This document shows positions 19,431-29,855 of a stretch of DNA of 64,000 bases, one piece after another. Both the position numbers and the translations under genes were made by a program. The stretch comes from Bacteroidia bacterium (lineage in GTDB: Bacteria; Bacteroidota; Bacteroidia; Bacteroidales; VadinHA17): the NCBI GenBank assembly GCA_026391215.1, contig JAPLDX010000090.1:38599-102598 (forward strand), given 5' to 3'. The first letter of the stretch is position 1. The number at the start of each line of letters is the position of its first letter. The notes below the pieces were generated by a model. That model had not been told where the DNA came from. It worked only from the letters and a program-made list of their open reading frames with translations, and did not search any database.

Positions 19431-20192
19431 TTACTGATTGTCAATCAATTTCCTTAGTTCGGATGTTGTTATTGTGACAATATTCTTTATGTCAGCTGCG
19501 CCAAGTTCCTGTTTATAATTGGAAATATACTCCATACCAGAAGAATCTATTTTGCCGTTTTGCAGATTGAGCTTCATGACCCTGAACGGATCAGAGCAGA
19601 AAAGAAATATTTCATTTTCATTTTCCCAGCTTATATATACCGGCGTTATTTCAACAGGATACCTTGTTATTGATGTTTTAATGGAATAATCTTCAACCGT
19701 CAATATTTTATTACTGCAGTAAGCTATCTGTGAGCCTGTTATCGCAAGTGTCGGGGAAGCCTCTTCATTTGAATACTTCAGAATTTTACCTGAATCAATA
19801 TTATACAGATATATTCCATTTATCGAATCAGGCAGATTAATATTCACTATGCCAATGGCAATATCAGAATTGTTCTTCTCAATACGTGTTTTGTACCTTA
19901 CAGGCCAGCCATACACATCTCCAAGTCTGGCTGCCAGGACAGTTTTTTTGTTGATACTGTCTGTCTTAAAAAGTCCAAAAATCTGCCTGATCTCCTTTGT
20001 CTGCCCTCCGTCAGGAAACCGGCTGATACCTTTTGGATTGCGATATTCTCTTACCTGAGCAAGGTAATAGCATGAAGAGCCAACCATTACTCCTCCGGAT
20101 GATTTCTCAAAAGAATAGATCAGTTCCATGTGATAACATGAACTTAGTATTAACATAGTTATTATTGCCAGAATGCTGATCTTGATATTCAT
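19431..20192 (-). CDS. Hypothetical lipoprotein
   Basis: Lipobox-like LILSSCYH; no family recognised. Confidence 0.55.
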   Translation of the reverse strand: MNIKISILAIITMLILSSCYHMELIYSFEKSSGGVMVGSSCYYLAQVREYRNPKGISRFPDGGQTKEIRQIFGLFKTDSINKKTVLAARLGDVYGWPVRYKTRIEKNNSDIAIGIVNINLPDSINGIYLYNIDSGKILKYSNEEASPTLAITGSQIAYCSNKILTVEDYSIKTSITRYPVEITPVYISWENENEIFLFCSDPFRVMKLNLQNGKIDSSGMEYISNYKQELGAADIKNIVTITTSELRKLIDNQ

Positions 20193-20278
20193 TTGCCAAC
20201 CACGTTTATCATCAGATTCTCCTTATTTTAACTGCTTAAATATAAATTTACTACATTGTTTTTAAATTTCTTTGTAAA

Positions 20279-21769
20279 TTGATGTCAGTTTCAAAAATTA
20301 AATATTTAATCAGGAGGCTAATCATGAAAAGAAATCTTTCCTTTTTTCTTTCACTATTACTTCTTTTAACAAGTTCGTGCAGTAATAAAGGCAAAATGAT
20401 CATAACAAGCGTGTATGAAGGGGATAATGGAAAAGCTGTTTATTTTGACACTGAGGAGAAGAAGGGAAATCTCTTCATTTCTGACAACCTGCATCTTTAT
20501 ACAATTCTTGACAAGACTGATGGTAATACATGGATAATTGTAGAACAGGCACCTGCAGTTGTTGGAGAAGGCCGTGTTGAAACAGAGCTTCAGCTTTGGA
20601 ATATTCCTGAATCAAGGCAAATTGATCCTCCTTATTCGCTCTATGGAAGCAGTTTTGAGAAGAAGGACGGTAAGGATTGCCTTGTAATTTCTACCGGAGA
20701 CGGCACAAAAGAGATTATAGTTTCGCTGGCTGATCTGCTTTCAGGAACTTTACCTGAAAAAGCGGAAAGTGCTGAAGCAGAACAGGAGATACAGGATGAA
20801 ACAGGCAAGGAATCAGGTACGGAAAGTACACCTGAAACAGGACTCCAGACTGTCGTTCTCCTGAAGCTTGGCACAAAGGAAAATGAGATTGGTCAGGGGA
20901 TGGTGGATAAACAGCTTGAAGGCGGAAGATTCATTTATGCTGTGCCTTCTTTCGCTGCCTTTGAAAACAGGCTTTATATTGTTGATGCCATTAATTTCAG
21001 AGTGCTCGTTTATGATTATTCCGGCAATTTTGTGAGAAAAATAAGCTATCCCGAAAAATCTGAAGACGGATCCGTGAATGTGGTAATGGATATTTGTGTT
21101 GATAAGGGAGTATTGTACCTCGCTGCAACCTATTCAAATTTAGTTTATGTAGTAGATTCTGAAACTGAGGATATAATTGAGATCATTACCGGATCCGATA
21201 CAGAAAAAGGGAAATTCAAATATCTGGATATTCTCGCACTTGATCATGAGAAAAACCTCTTAATATCTGATTATGAGTACAATATCCTTTATGTTTACAA
21301 AAGGGACGTGGATGGCATGCATCTTTTAAGAGGCTTTCCCTATACAGAGAAAGATCAGCTTGTATTTGATACTGAGGGAAAAAACTATTCAGCTGCATCA
21401 AACGGACAGGAAGTGACAGTATCTGATTCACAGGGAAATGTTGTCGGCAGTTTTATGTACAAATTTCCATCTGGTAATTCGCATATAATTGATATTGACG
21501 ACAATAATGTCATTTATATCCAGACTTTTGAATCCGAGTCACCTGGTGCCCAGGTAGATGAAGGTTCATACCTTAAAGTCATGCAACAGGATGGCACTAT
21601 TCTGAATGATTATCCCGTACCCGTGTGGCCGGGAGGACCAATGACAAAATATATTGTTGTGGATGAACAGGGAAATATTTTTGTTGCTGAATATGATTTT
21701 ACAGGATCAGCTGATACTGAATCACAGGATATTCCTCCAACAGGATTGTTGATCAGGAAAGCAGATTAA
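20279..21769 (+). CDS. Lipoprotein with NHL/beta-propeller-like repeats (likely start at MKRNLSFF, about 20324)
   Basis: LLTSSCSNKG lipobox; repeats such as LYIVDAINFRVLVYDYSGNFVRKI and NLLISDYEYNILYVYKRD. Confidence 0.65.
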   Translation: MMSVSKIKYLIRRLIMKRNLSFFLSLLLLLTSSCSNKGKMIITSVYEGDNGKAVYFDTEEKKGNLFISDNLHLYTILDKTDGNTWIIVEQAPAVVGEGRVETELQLWNIPESRQIDPPYSLYGSSFEKKDGKDCLVISTGDGTKEIIVSLADLLSGTLPEKAESAEAEQEIQDETGKESGTESTPETGLQTVVLLKLGTKENEIGQGMVDKQLEGGRFIYAVPSFAAFENRLYIVDAINFRVLVYDYSGNFVRKISYPEKSEDGSVNVVMDICVDKGVLYLAATYSNLVYVVDSETEDIIEIITGSDTEKGKFKYLDILALDHEKNLLISDYEYNILYVYKRDVDGMHLLRGFPYTEKDQLVFDTEGKNYSAASNGQEVTVSDSQGNVVGSFMYKFPSGNSHIIDIDDNNVIYIQTFESESPGAQVDEGSYLKVMQQDGTILNDYPVPVWPGGPMTKYIVVDEQGNIFVAEYDFTGSADTESQDIPPTGLLIRKAD

Positions 21770-21772
21770 GAA

Positions 21773-22438
21773 ATGAAAACAAAAGTACTCTCATTTCTTT
21801 ATTTCCTCACCGGGATCTTATTTATTGTACTGGAGGATCATTCTTCTTCCCTGACAGAGCATATCCTTAAAGCTCTCATCATACCATGGCTTATTATCAT
21901 ATTCATAATAAACCTCAAGCCATTTGCCAACTGTCTTAACATCCTCATGTTAGCCGGCCTTCTTTTTTCATGGGCCGGAGACATTATCCTGCAGTTTTCA
22001 TTTGTTCCGGGACTTCTCTGTTTCCTGATAGCGCATGTAATGTATCTTGTCGCTTTCTTCCTGACACCGGGCAAAAATGTGATATTCACAAGTCAGTTTT
22101 ATCTGCTGATTATCTTATTACTGTACGGTGCAGGACTGATATATTATTTATATGGCGATCTTGGAGATATGCGTCTGCCTGTTTTGATATATGCCATAGT
22201 GATCCTTACTATGCTTGCGGGGGCAATTAACAGGATGGAAAAAGTAAACAGGATCAGTTACTGGCTTGTCCTTACAGGAGCAATTTTATTTGTTCTCTCC
22301 GATTCAGCTATTGCTGTCCATAAGTTCAGCTGGGATTTCAATTATTCAGGTGTTGCGATAATGTCAACATATATTGCTGCACAATACCTGATTACAACAG
22401 GATTCATAAAACAATATTCCCTGAACACAAATTCCTGA
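21773..22438 (+). CDS. Lysoplasmalogenase-like (YhhN family) integral membrane protein
   Basis: Multi-TM protein; LFSWAGDIIL, LCFLIAHVMYLVAFF, LVLTGAILFVLSDSAIAVHKF resemble YhhN motifs. Confidence 0.8.
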   Translation: MKTKVLSFLYFLTGILFIVLEDHSSSLTEHILKALIIPWLIIIFIINLKPFANCLNILMLAGLLFSWAGDIILQFSFVPGLLCFLIAHVMYLVAFFLTPGKNVIFTSQFYLLIILLLYGAGLIYYLYGDLGDMRLPVLIYAIVILTMLAGAINRMEKVNRISYWLVLTGAILFVLSDSAIAVHKFSWDFNYSGVAIMSTYIAAQYLITTGFIKQYSLNTNS

Positions 22439-22494
22439 AAAAATTTAAAATATTTCCGCTACCATTTCGTCTATGGTGGTAAAGATCCTTTGAA

Positions 22495-23055
22495 ATGAGT
22501 CCAAAAGAATCGGAAAGAATAACAGCTGCCTATAAAGACGAACATAAGCGTTTGCTCGGCTATATCAGGAACCGGATTTCCGACAGGGTTCAGGCTGAGG
22601 ATATCCTGCAGGATGTCTTTTATCAGCTTACCGTAGGATTCAATGATATAAGGAGAATTGGAAATCTGACAGCCTGGCTCTATAAGGTCGCAGACAACCG
22701 TATTACTGATCAATACCGCAAGAGAAGGCCGGTGATACTCAATTTTAACGATAATATATCGGATGGAGAAGAAGGTCCGCTGACTCTCGAAGAAATTTTG
22801 CCGTCGATGGGAACAACGCCTGCCGACGAAGAGTTGAAGGAGATGATATGGGAAACCATTGAAGAGTCGCTGTCAAAATTACCTGAAGAGCAGAGAAGTG
22901 TGTTCATTGAAAATGAGTTTGAGGAAAAAAGCTTCCGGGAGATATCTGAAAGAACCGGCGTGGGAGTAAATACCCTCATCTCGCGTAAACGTTATGCGGT
23001 ACTTTCTCTCCGTGAGAATCTGGCAGAATTGTATAAACTATTAAAAAATAATTAG
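22495..23055 (+). CDS. ECF-type RNA polymerase sigma-70 factor
   Basis: QAEDILQDVFYQL (region 2), AWLYKVADNRITDQYRKRR, LPEEQRSVFIENEFEEKSFREISERTGVGVNTLISRKRYAVLSLR (region 4 HTH). Confidence 0.9.
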   Translation: MSPKESERITAAYKDEHKRLLGYIRNRISDRVQAEDILQDVFYQLTVGFNDIRRIGNLTAWLYKVADNRITDQYRKRRPVILNFNDNISDGEEGPLTLEEILPSMGTTPADEELKEMIWETIEESLSKLPEEQRSVFIENEFEEKSFREISERTGVGVNTLISRKRYAVLSLRENLAELYKLLKNN

Positions 23056-23056
23056 T

Positions 23057-23362
23057 ATGAAAAAAGTGTTAAATGTTTTGAAGTACATTGGTTTCGGTAT
23101 CCTCGGTATTGGTTTCATGATAGCTTTGACTTTCGGTATACAGGCTCTCTGGAACTGGCTGATACCTGCACTGTTCAATGGCCCTGAACTTACATTCTGG
23201 CAAACAGTCGGATTATTTATCCTGTCAAAGATCCTTCTCACTGGTGTTGCTCCCGGCGGATCAGATAAAAATGATAGTAAAAAGTGGAAGAAAAAGTACC
23301 AGGAGAAATGCAAACAGAAGGAAGCAGAAAGCCAAATCATTACAACTGCTGAACAGGTATAA
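23057..23362 (+). CDS. Small two-TM protein directly downstream of ECF sigma factor
   Basis: Starts 1 nt after sigma stop; two hydrophobic segments and a Lys-rich C-terminal tail KKWKKKYQEKCKQKEAE. Confidence 0.7.
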   Translation: MKKVLNVLKYIGFGILGIGFMIALTFGIQALWNWLIPALFNGPELTFWQTVGLFILSKILLTGVAPGGSDKNDSKKWKKKYQEKCKQKEAESQIITTAEQV

Positions 23363-23394
23363 ACTTATTAATTAAGAAACAGTAGTTTTCTTTT

Positions 23395-23433
23395 GTCCCG
23401 CAGATCATTGATCTTGCGGGACTTTGTTTTTTT
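23395..23433 (+). terminator. Rho-independent terminator
   Basis: gtcccgcagatca-ttgatcttgcgggac hairpin followed by tttgttttttt. Confidence 0.85.
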
Positions 23434-23481
23434 CCTTATCTTTAATGTACAAGTTCGATAAGGAAACACATAAATAAGAAA

Positions 23482-25839
23482 ATGAACAGGGCAACTATTT
23501 TATTATTGTTCATTTTAATTAATCATGTTATTTATTCTCAGGATCTGACTCAAAACATCAGAGGGAAAGTGGTTGATTCCCAAACCGAAGCTCCGCTGTT
23601 TGGCGCTGTATTAATAATCAGAAATTCAGATCCGGTACTGGGTACCAGGACTGATGTTGACGGGAATTTTGTGATTGAAAAAGTACCTGTCGGAAGACAG
23701 ACTGTTGAGGTGAGCCATATTGGCTATTTGTCATATGCCATGGAGAATATTTTTATCACCTCAAACAAGGAGACATACCTGAATTTAAAACTCGAAGAAT
23801 CAGTAACTTCATTGAGTGAGGTATTAATAACGAGTAAGCTGAAGAAGGATCAGCCGTTAAATCAGAATGCTGCAGTATCTGCCAGGACATTTTCAATAGA
23901 AGAAACCGAAAAGTATTCCGGAAGTATAGGCGATCCAGCAAGGATGGCTTCGAATTTCGCAGGAATAGCCACTATCTGCGACCAGCGAAATGATATTGTA
24001 ATTCGCGGAAATTCCCCTCTTGGAGTGTTGTGGCGGCTGGATGGAATTGATATACCAAATCCAAATCATTTTTCATCCTTTGGCGCAAGCGGAGGTCCGA
24101 TAAGTATTTTGAATAATAATCTTCTCACCAATTCCGATTTTTTCACGGGTGCTTTCCCGGCAGAATATGGGAATGCCCTTAGCGGGGTTTTCGATCTCAA
24201 AATGCGGTCAGCAAGCAACCTGAAATACGAATTTGTCACCCAGGTTGGAATGAATGGTTTTGAAATCGGTGCTGAAGGCCCTATAATAAATAACAAATCT
24301 TCCTTTCTGATAAATTACAGATACTCAACGCTTGCCATTGTTGATGCAATGGGCTTTAAGGTAGGAATAGATGCTATCCCTTACTATCAGGATGCTTCAT
24401 TTAAAATTACTTCAAATAATACAAAATTCGGGAAATTCTCACTTATAGGGATAGGCGGTTACAGCTATGACCATGAGTTTGACTCTAAGAAAGACACATC
24501 GCAGCTTAAAAACGGAAGCGGAGAAGATTTTACCTTCGGATCGGGAATGGGATCAGTCGGATTAATTCATAAGCTGCTGATTAATAACAGAATCAATATC
24601 GAAAACATAATCAGCCTTTCATATACAATAAGCCACATTTCTGAAGATAATTTTACCATCCAGGATCCGGTACCTGCAATATATTACCGTCAGAAATCGG
24701 ATGAGAAAGGCATTAATTTTTCAACAAATATCCGGTATAAGCCGGATCCAAGAAACGCATTCCAGGCTGGCATTAGTTTTCAGATGCTCAAATTTCAATT
24801 CGCCGATAGCGTAAAATCCGGAAATGATTTTATAGTAAACCTCGACCAGAAAGGAACTTATGATCTTTTGAAATCTTTTGTTCAATGGCAGCATAAATTC
24901 TCTGATAATTTACTCGTTTACAGCGGATTCAATTTTATGCTTTTTACGTTTAACAACAAATCTTCTGCTGAGCCGAGGCTTGGGCTGAAGTGGAGTTTTA
25001 ATCCAAGACATTCTGTAAATATAGGATTCGGATTACACAGCCAGCTTATTCCCCGGATGTTTTATGTAGTTGAAAGTGAAATAAATCCTGGCGAATATGA
25101 TCCGATGAATCAGAAACTTGGCTTCTCGAAAAGCCTGCATTCAGTTATTGGCTACAACTTTCTGATATCAGAGAATCTGCGATTGAAATTTGAAACATAT
25201 TTTCAGCATTTGTATGAAATCCCCGTAAAGAAAGGGAATCCAGTTTATTCAATCATAAACTTTGGCGATAGTTATTTTGACCAGCTCCCGATCATTGATA
25301 GTCTCGTAAATAAAGGGACAGGTAAAAATTACGGAATAGAATTAACCCTGGAAAAATTCCTCGATAAAGGTTATTATGCTCTTTTTACAGGGTCCCTGTT
25401 CGAATCAAAATATAAAGGCTATGATGGTATTGAAAGAAATAGTGCCTTCAACGGAAATTTCATACTTAATACCCTTGCCGGGAAGGAATTTAAAATTGGG
25501 AAATACAATTATCTCAGCCTGAATTTTAAAGTAACCTATGCAGGGAGCCTGAGATATGTGCCATATGATATTGAACAAATCGCGACAGACTATTATGTGA
25601 GGCATTTTGACTGGAGCAGGGCTTATCAGGACCGCAGAAAGGACTATTTCAGGCTTAATGGACGTTTTGGATATAAGCTTATCAAAGAGAAATTCAGTGC
25701 CGAACTTGCTATTGATTTTATGAATATGACAAATCACAAGGATATCTTTACAGAATATTTTAATTCAAAAACCGGAGAAATGGAATACTCTTATCAGTTT
25801 CCTTTCCTGCCAATCGGATTTCTAAGGTTTCAGTTTTAA
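23482..25839 (+). CDS. TonB-dependent receptor with N-terminal carboxypeptidase-regulatory-like domain
   Basis: IRGKVVDSQTEAPLFGAVLIIRN...GTRTDVDGNFVIEKVPVGRQTVEVSHIGY; plug region NDIVIRGNSPLGVLWRLDGIDIPNPNHF; C-terminal aromatic FLRFQF. Confidence 0.9.
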   Translation: MNRATILLLFILINHVIYSQDLTQNIRGKVVDSQTEAPLFGAVLIIRNSDPVLGTRTDVDGNFVIEKVPVGRQTVEVSHIGYLSYAMENIFITSNKETYLNLKLEESVTSLSEVLITSKLKKDQPLNQNAAVSARTFSIEETEKYSGSIGDPARMASNFAGIATICDQRNDIVIRGNSPLGVLWRLDGIDIPNPNHFSSFGASGGPISILNNNLLTNSDFFTGAFPAEYGNALSGVFDLKMRSASNLKYEFVTQVGMNGFEIGAEGPIINNKSSFLINYRYSTLAIVDAMGFKVGIDAIPYYQDASFKITSNNTKFGKFSLIGIGGYSYDHEFDSKKDTSQLKNGSGEDFTFGSGMGSVGLIHKLLINNRINIENIISLSYTISHISEDNFTIQDPVPAIYYRQKSDEKGINFSTNIRYKPDPRNAFQAGISFQMLKFQFADSVKSGNDFIVNLDQKGTYDLLKSFVQWQHKFSDNLLVYSGFNFMLFTFNNKSSAEPRLGLKWSFNPRHSVNIGFGLHSQLIPRMFYVVESEINPGEYDPMNQKLGFSKSLHSVIGYNFLISENLRLKFETYFQHLYEIPVKKGNPVYSIINFGDSYFDQLPIIDSLVNKGTGKNYGIELTLEKFLDKGYYALFTGSLFESKYKGYDGIERNSAFNGNFILNTLAGKEFKIGKYNYLSLNFKVTYAGSLRYVPYDIEQIATDYYVRHFDWSRAYQDRRKDYFRLNGRFGYKLIKEKFSAELAIDFMNMTNHKDIFTEYFNSKTGEMEYSYQFPFLPIGFLRFQF

Positions 25840-25941
25840 GCTTGTGAAATGACAATCTTTTGACAAAAACTAATAGTTTTTGACGAATGGCTGTTTATTT
25901 TTCAAAAAATATCTCACTTTTGCATAATATTTCTTCCCGTT

Positions 25942-26400
25942 ATGGCAGAAACGAAGAATTTACTGGTAGAAGGAACCTCAAAGACCCCACAGATTGATCT
26001 TAATCAATATACCGGAGAACTGATATTATCCGGCAGGTCAATTCCCGAGAATGTGGCCAAAATCTATGACCCTGTCCTGGCCTGGATCGGAGAATATATA
26101 AAATCCCCGCACAAGACTACTAATCTTCGTCTTAATCTCGAATATTTCAATACTGCATCATCAATATGGATTGCCAAGATAATAAAGATTCTAAGTACCA
26201 TAGATAAGCCGGATTATGTCTTTTTCATCCACCTGTACATTGATATTGAAGATACGGACACCCTGGACCAGGATGATATAAAAGGCATTATGGGTTCCCT
26301 GATAGATAATATCAGCGAACCGTTACTGAGTGTAGGTATCAGGATCTATGGCCTTGATGAGAATGGCAAGATCGTCAAGGAATCACAGATATTTATCTGA
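25942..26400 (+). CDS. SiaC-family (DUF1987) regulatory phosphoprotein-like
   Basis: KTPQIDLNQYTGELILSGRSIPENVAKIYDPVLAWIGEYI, LRLNLEYFNTASSIWIAKIIKIL. Confidence 0.85.
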   Translation: MAETKNLLVEGTSKTPQIDLNQYTGELILSGRSIPENVAKIYDPVLAWIGEYIKSPHKTTNLRLNLEYFNTASSIWIAKIIKILSTIDKPDYVFFIHLYIDIEDTDTLDQDDIKGIMGSLIDNISEPLLSVGIRIYGLDENGKIVKESQIFI

Positions 26401-26491
26401 TCAATTCCCTTTCAGAAATACCTTCATACTTTTTTTCTTACAGGTTTTAAAGTACCTTTATTAGCCCGTTACTATAAACAGGGTTTTCAAA

Positions 26492-27925
26492 ATGGAAAGT
26501 GGCTATAAAGGCTTTAAAGGAACATATTTTTACATCGCTGTTGCAGGGATCTTCCTGATAATCATTAGCCCTTCATTGCTTTCTGAGGGTATGTTTATGG
26601 ATGGCATGATGTACGCTACAATGTCGAAGAATCTGGCAAACGGACTGGGGACTTTCTGGCAATCACATTTTTCGGAAATAATATTCCCTTCATTTATTAA
26701 CCATCCGCCCCTGGCAATAGGACTGGAAAGCACTTTTTTCAGAATTTTTGGCGACAGCAGGTTTGTTGAGCGGTTTTATTCTCTTTTTGCAATACTGCTG
26801 ACAGGTTTAATAATAGTAAAAATCTGGAAATCGCTGGGCAGGAAATCATCTACAGGCTGGCTGCCCCTGCTTTTCTGGATCGCAATGCCTTCAGTCACGT
26901 GGGCTTCCGTAAATAATATGCTGGAAAATACAATGGGGATATTTATATGTCTTTCAGTCTTATTTTTCATTAAAAGCCAGAAAAACAACAGGATACTTTT
27001 TCTCTTCCTGAGTGGATTCATGCTGTCTTTTGGTTTTCTGACAAAGGGTTTTGTTACATTTTTTCCTCTTTCTTTCCCATTCTTCTATTGGTTGTTTACA
27101 AGGAAATGCACATTCTGGTCTGTAGTAAGCGATACACTATTAATTCTGTTTTCATCAGCACTCCCGTTGGTCCTGTTGTTTTTATTTATCCCGGGATACA
27201 GAGAAACCCTGCCTGACTATCTTACTGTAACATTTGGACTTATTGCTAATGAAGCAACAAAAGCCTCACGGTTTTATATTGTCTTCAGGCTTTTAATGGA
27301 ATTGCTGCCTCTTTTGGGGATGATCATGATATTCCTACTCTATTGCCGGAAAAAGAAACTTCCTTTAAACCAGTTAAGTAGTAACCTTCATCTTGCCTCT
27401 TCGTTTCTTTGTCTGGGATTATCCGGTGTTCTTCCAATAATGATAACCAGGGTTCAAAGCGGGTACTACCTGCTGACAAGTTTGCCTTTCTTTGCTATTT
27501 CGCTGAGCCTGATGATCATACCACATGTTGAAACATTGATGGAAAGGATAAATTCTAATCCATTTTACTATAAGCTTTTAACAATCTCAGGAATAACTTT
27601 GCTCTCAACAGGAATAATCCTGTCTGTCTGTTTTTCGGGACATATAAACAGGAATAAGGATATGATTAAAGATATGAGAGTTATTACAGCTGAGCTGCCA
27701 GAAGGCATCACTGTAAATATTTTGCCCGACATGTGGACCGATTGGAATCTTCATACTTGCTATGCCAGGTATAAGAACATAAGTCTTGACCCTGATTTGA
27801 ATAACAAGCACGGATATCTGCTCATAAGGAATTCATTAAATTCCGACACTCTTAATAATGGATTTGAGAAAATTGAACTTAAAACAACAGAATTTGAATT
27901 ATTCAGAAGAAAGATGCCTGAATAG
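26492..27925 (+). CDS. Integral-membrane glycosyltransferase, GT39/ArnT-like
   Basis: N-terminal FMDGMMYATMSKNLANGLGTFW, HPPLAIGLESTFFRIFGDSRFVERF, multiple TM helices. Confidence 0.8.
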   Translation: MESGYKGFKGTYFYIAVAGIFLIIISPSLLSEGMFMDGMMYATMSKNLANGLGTFWQSHFSEIIFPSFINHPPLAIGLESTFFRIFGDSRFVERFYSLFAILLTGLIIVKIWKSLGRKSSTGWLPLLFWIAMPSVTWASVNNMLENTMGIFICLSVLFFIKSQKNNRILFLFLSGFMLSFGFLTKGFVTFFPLSFPFFYWLFTRKCTFWSVVSDTLLILFSSALPLVLLFLFIPGYRETLPDYLTVTFGLIANEATKASRFYIVFRLLMELLPLLGMIMIFLLYCRKKKLPLNQLSSNLHLASSFLCLGLSGVLPIMITRVQSGYYLLTSLPFFAISLSLMIIPHVETLMERINSNPFYYKLLTISGITLLSTGIILSVCFSGHINRNKDMIKDMRVITAELPEGITVNILPDMWTDWNLHTCYARYKNISLDPDLNNKHGYLLIRNSLNSDTLNNGFEKIELKTTEFELFRRKMPE

Positions 27926-27948
27926 CAAAATAAACTAATCATATTGAT

Positions 27949-28914
27949 ATGAGGATACTTATAACAGGAGTTGCTGGGTTCATAGGATCTAATCTTGCCG
28001 GTAAATTGCTTGAGGCAGGATATGAAGTGATTGGCGTTGATAATTTCAGCTTTGGATTTGAGAGGAATATCAGCAGATTCAGGAAATTAAATAAGTTTAC
28101 TTTTATTGAAGGGGATATCAGGGATTCGAACTGTCTTAAAAATCATAAATCAGATGTGATTGTACATCTTGCTTCCCAGAAGATCCCGCGATATACAAAC
28201 GCATTCCGGACATTGGATGATAATAATAATACCCTTCAGAAAATTGTTCAAAAATGTATCTCTGATAAATCCAGGATAATCTATGCATCCACTTCCGATG
28301 TGTATGGCAAGAATACGAAACTTCCATTTTCTGAAACTTCGGACCTTGTTCTCGGACCTACAACAATAAAGAGGTGGGCATATGCAATATCGAAAATCTA
28401 TGGAGAACAGTATATTATTGCGAGCCATGAGGAATTTGGATTGGATTATACAATTGGGAGATTTTTCGGAGCCTACGGTCCAAACCAGAATCCAACATGG
28501 TGGGGTGGTCCTCAGTCTGTTTTCATAAACAAAGCCCTTCAGAAAGAAGAGATGGAAATTCATGGCGACGGCAGTCAGACCAGGACATTCACATATGTTG
28601 AAGATACTGTTAACGCTGTCACCCGATTTATTTCTGATCCAAAATCTGATAACCAGATCTTTAATGTCGGGGCCACTCAAGAATGTGAGATTTCGATCAT
28701 CGATCTGGCCAGACTTATATGGAAGCAAATAAATGGAGATAAATTAAATCCCCGGTTAAAGTTTATTCCCTATTCTGATTTTGGCAAATATGAAGATGTA
28801 ATGGCAAGGATCCCTGATATAAGCAAATTAAAGGAGTTTTTTAATTTTGAGCCTGCCTGGTCACTGGAAGAAGGCTTAAAGAAAACAATCGCCTGGCAGC
28901 GTGAAATAAAATGA
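27949..28914 (+). CDS. NAD-dependent epimerase/dehydratase (extended SDR)
   Basis: ITGVAGFIGSNLAGKLLEAGYEVIGVDNFSFG, STSDVYGKN, YAISKIYGEQ. Confidence 0.92.
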   Translation: MRILITGVAGFIGSNLAGKLLEAGYEVIGVDNFSFGFERNISRFRKLNKFTFIEGDIRDSNCLKNHKSDVIVHLASQKIPRYTNAFRTLDDNNNTLQKIVQKCISDKSRIIYASTSDVYGKNTKLPFSETSDLVLGPTTIKRWAYAISKIYGEQYIIASHEEFGLDYTIGRFFGAYGPNQNPTWWGGPQSVFINKALQKEEMEIHGDGSQTRTFTYVEDTVNAVTRFISDPKSDNQIFNVGATQECEISIIDLARLIWKQINGDKLNPRLKFIPYSDFGKYEDVMARIPDISKLKEFFNFEPAWSLEEGLKKTIAWQREIK

Positions 28915-29645
28915 ATCTGTATTTCCTTATACCGGTATTCAACGAATCTGTTAATCTGGATTTATTATCAGAAAGCCTTCAAAAGGTGCTTCCGGAGAAA
29001 AAAAAATTCTACCTCTTTGTTGATGATAAATCCACAGATGACACCATCAGGAAAATTCACGCCTTATTTCAATCAAAACCTTATCATATTATTGAAAAAG
29101 AAAAAAACCAGGGGCCGGGTGATTCTTTTAATCTTGGATTTGAATGGATACTGGAACATTCTGAGGATGACAGGGATCTGATTATAACTCTTGAAGCGGA
29201 CAATACTTCCGATATTGATCTTTTACCAACTATGATTAGTATTTCAGGATTAAACTACAGTCTGGTTCTTGCATCTGTCTATGTACAGGGCGGTGGATTT
29301 GAAAAGTCTTCGTTTTTAAGGAAGCTCATATCCTTTTTTGCCAATATTTTTCTACGTCTTATCTTTAATATCAAAGTTCAGACTTTAAGCTCTTTTTACA
29401 GGGTATATCAGATAAGCTTAATTAAAAGGATCAGGCAAAATTACACTTCAATAATTTCAGAAAAAGGATTTGTCTGCATGTTTGAGATACTATTAAAAGC
29501 AATCCGGTCAGATGCAAGTATTATCGAAGTACCCATGATACTTAAATCTCAGAAACGAAAGGATAAATCCAAAATGAGGATCCTTAAGACTATGGGTCAG
29601 TATATCGGATATGTATTTAAGCTGGGATTCAAAGGTATCAGTTAG
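28911..29645 (+). CDS. GT2 glycosyltransferase (dolichol-phosphate mannosyltransferase-like)
   Basis: LIPVFNESVNLDLL, FVDDKSTDDTIRKI, NQGPGDSFNLGFEWIL. Confidence 0.85.
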   Translation: MNLYFLIPVFNESVNLDLLSESLQKVLPEKKKFYLFVDDKSTDDTIRKIHALFQSKPYHIIEKEKNQGPGDSFNLGFEWILEHSEDDRDLIITLEADNTSDIDLLPTMISISGLNYSLVLASVYVQGGGFEKSSFLRKLISFFANIFLRLIFNIKVQTLSSFYRVYQISLIKRIRQNYTSIISEKGFVCMFEILLKAIRSDASIIEVPMILKSQKRKDKSKMRILKTMGQYIGYVFKLGFKGIS

Positions 29646-29780
29646 AATTATACCAGTAGAGCTTCTTATATAGGAATTCATTGACAATTTTCTTACAATT
29701 TGTAATCAAATCCCGCAGATTATTAATCTTTAAGGATTGGATAACTTATTTATTTCACTTGAATGTGCAGCTGATTAATG

Positions 29781-29808
29781 TTGAATTAATTATAATCACC
29801 TAATTTTG
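29781..29808 (+). promoter_or_regulatory. Putative Bacteroidota-type promoter upstream of the 29856 cassette
   Basis: taattttg (29801-29808) fits TAnnTTTG, with ttg at 29781-29783 upstream as a possible -33 element. Confidence 0.45.
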
Positions 29809-29855
29809 AATAATAAAACAGGATTATATTTCACAGATTTTAATATATCCATTTT

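Noticed and set aside
23482-25839. SusC-type PUL marker
   Set aside because: The receptor has no SusD neighbour, so I call it only a TonB-dependent receptor.
28150-28728. 192-aa minus-strand ORF
   Set aside because: Entirely antisense to the well-supported epimerase gene; no recognisable motif.
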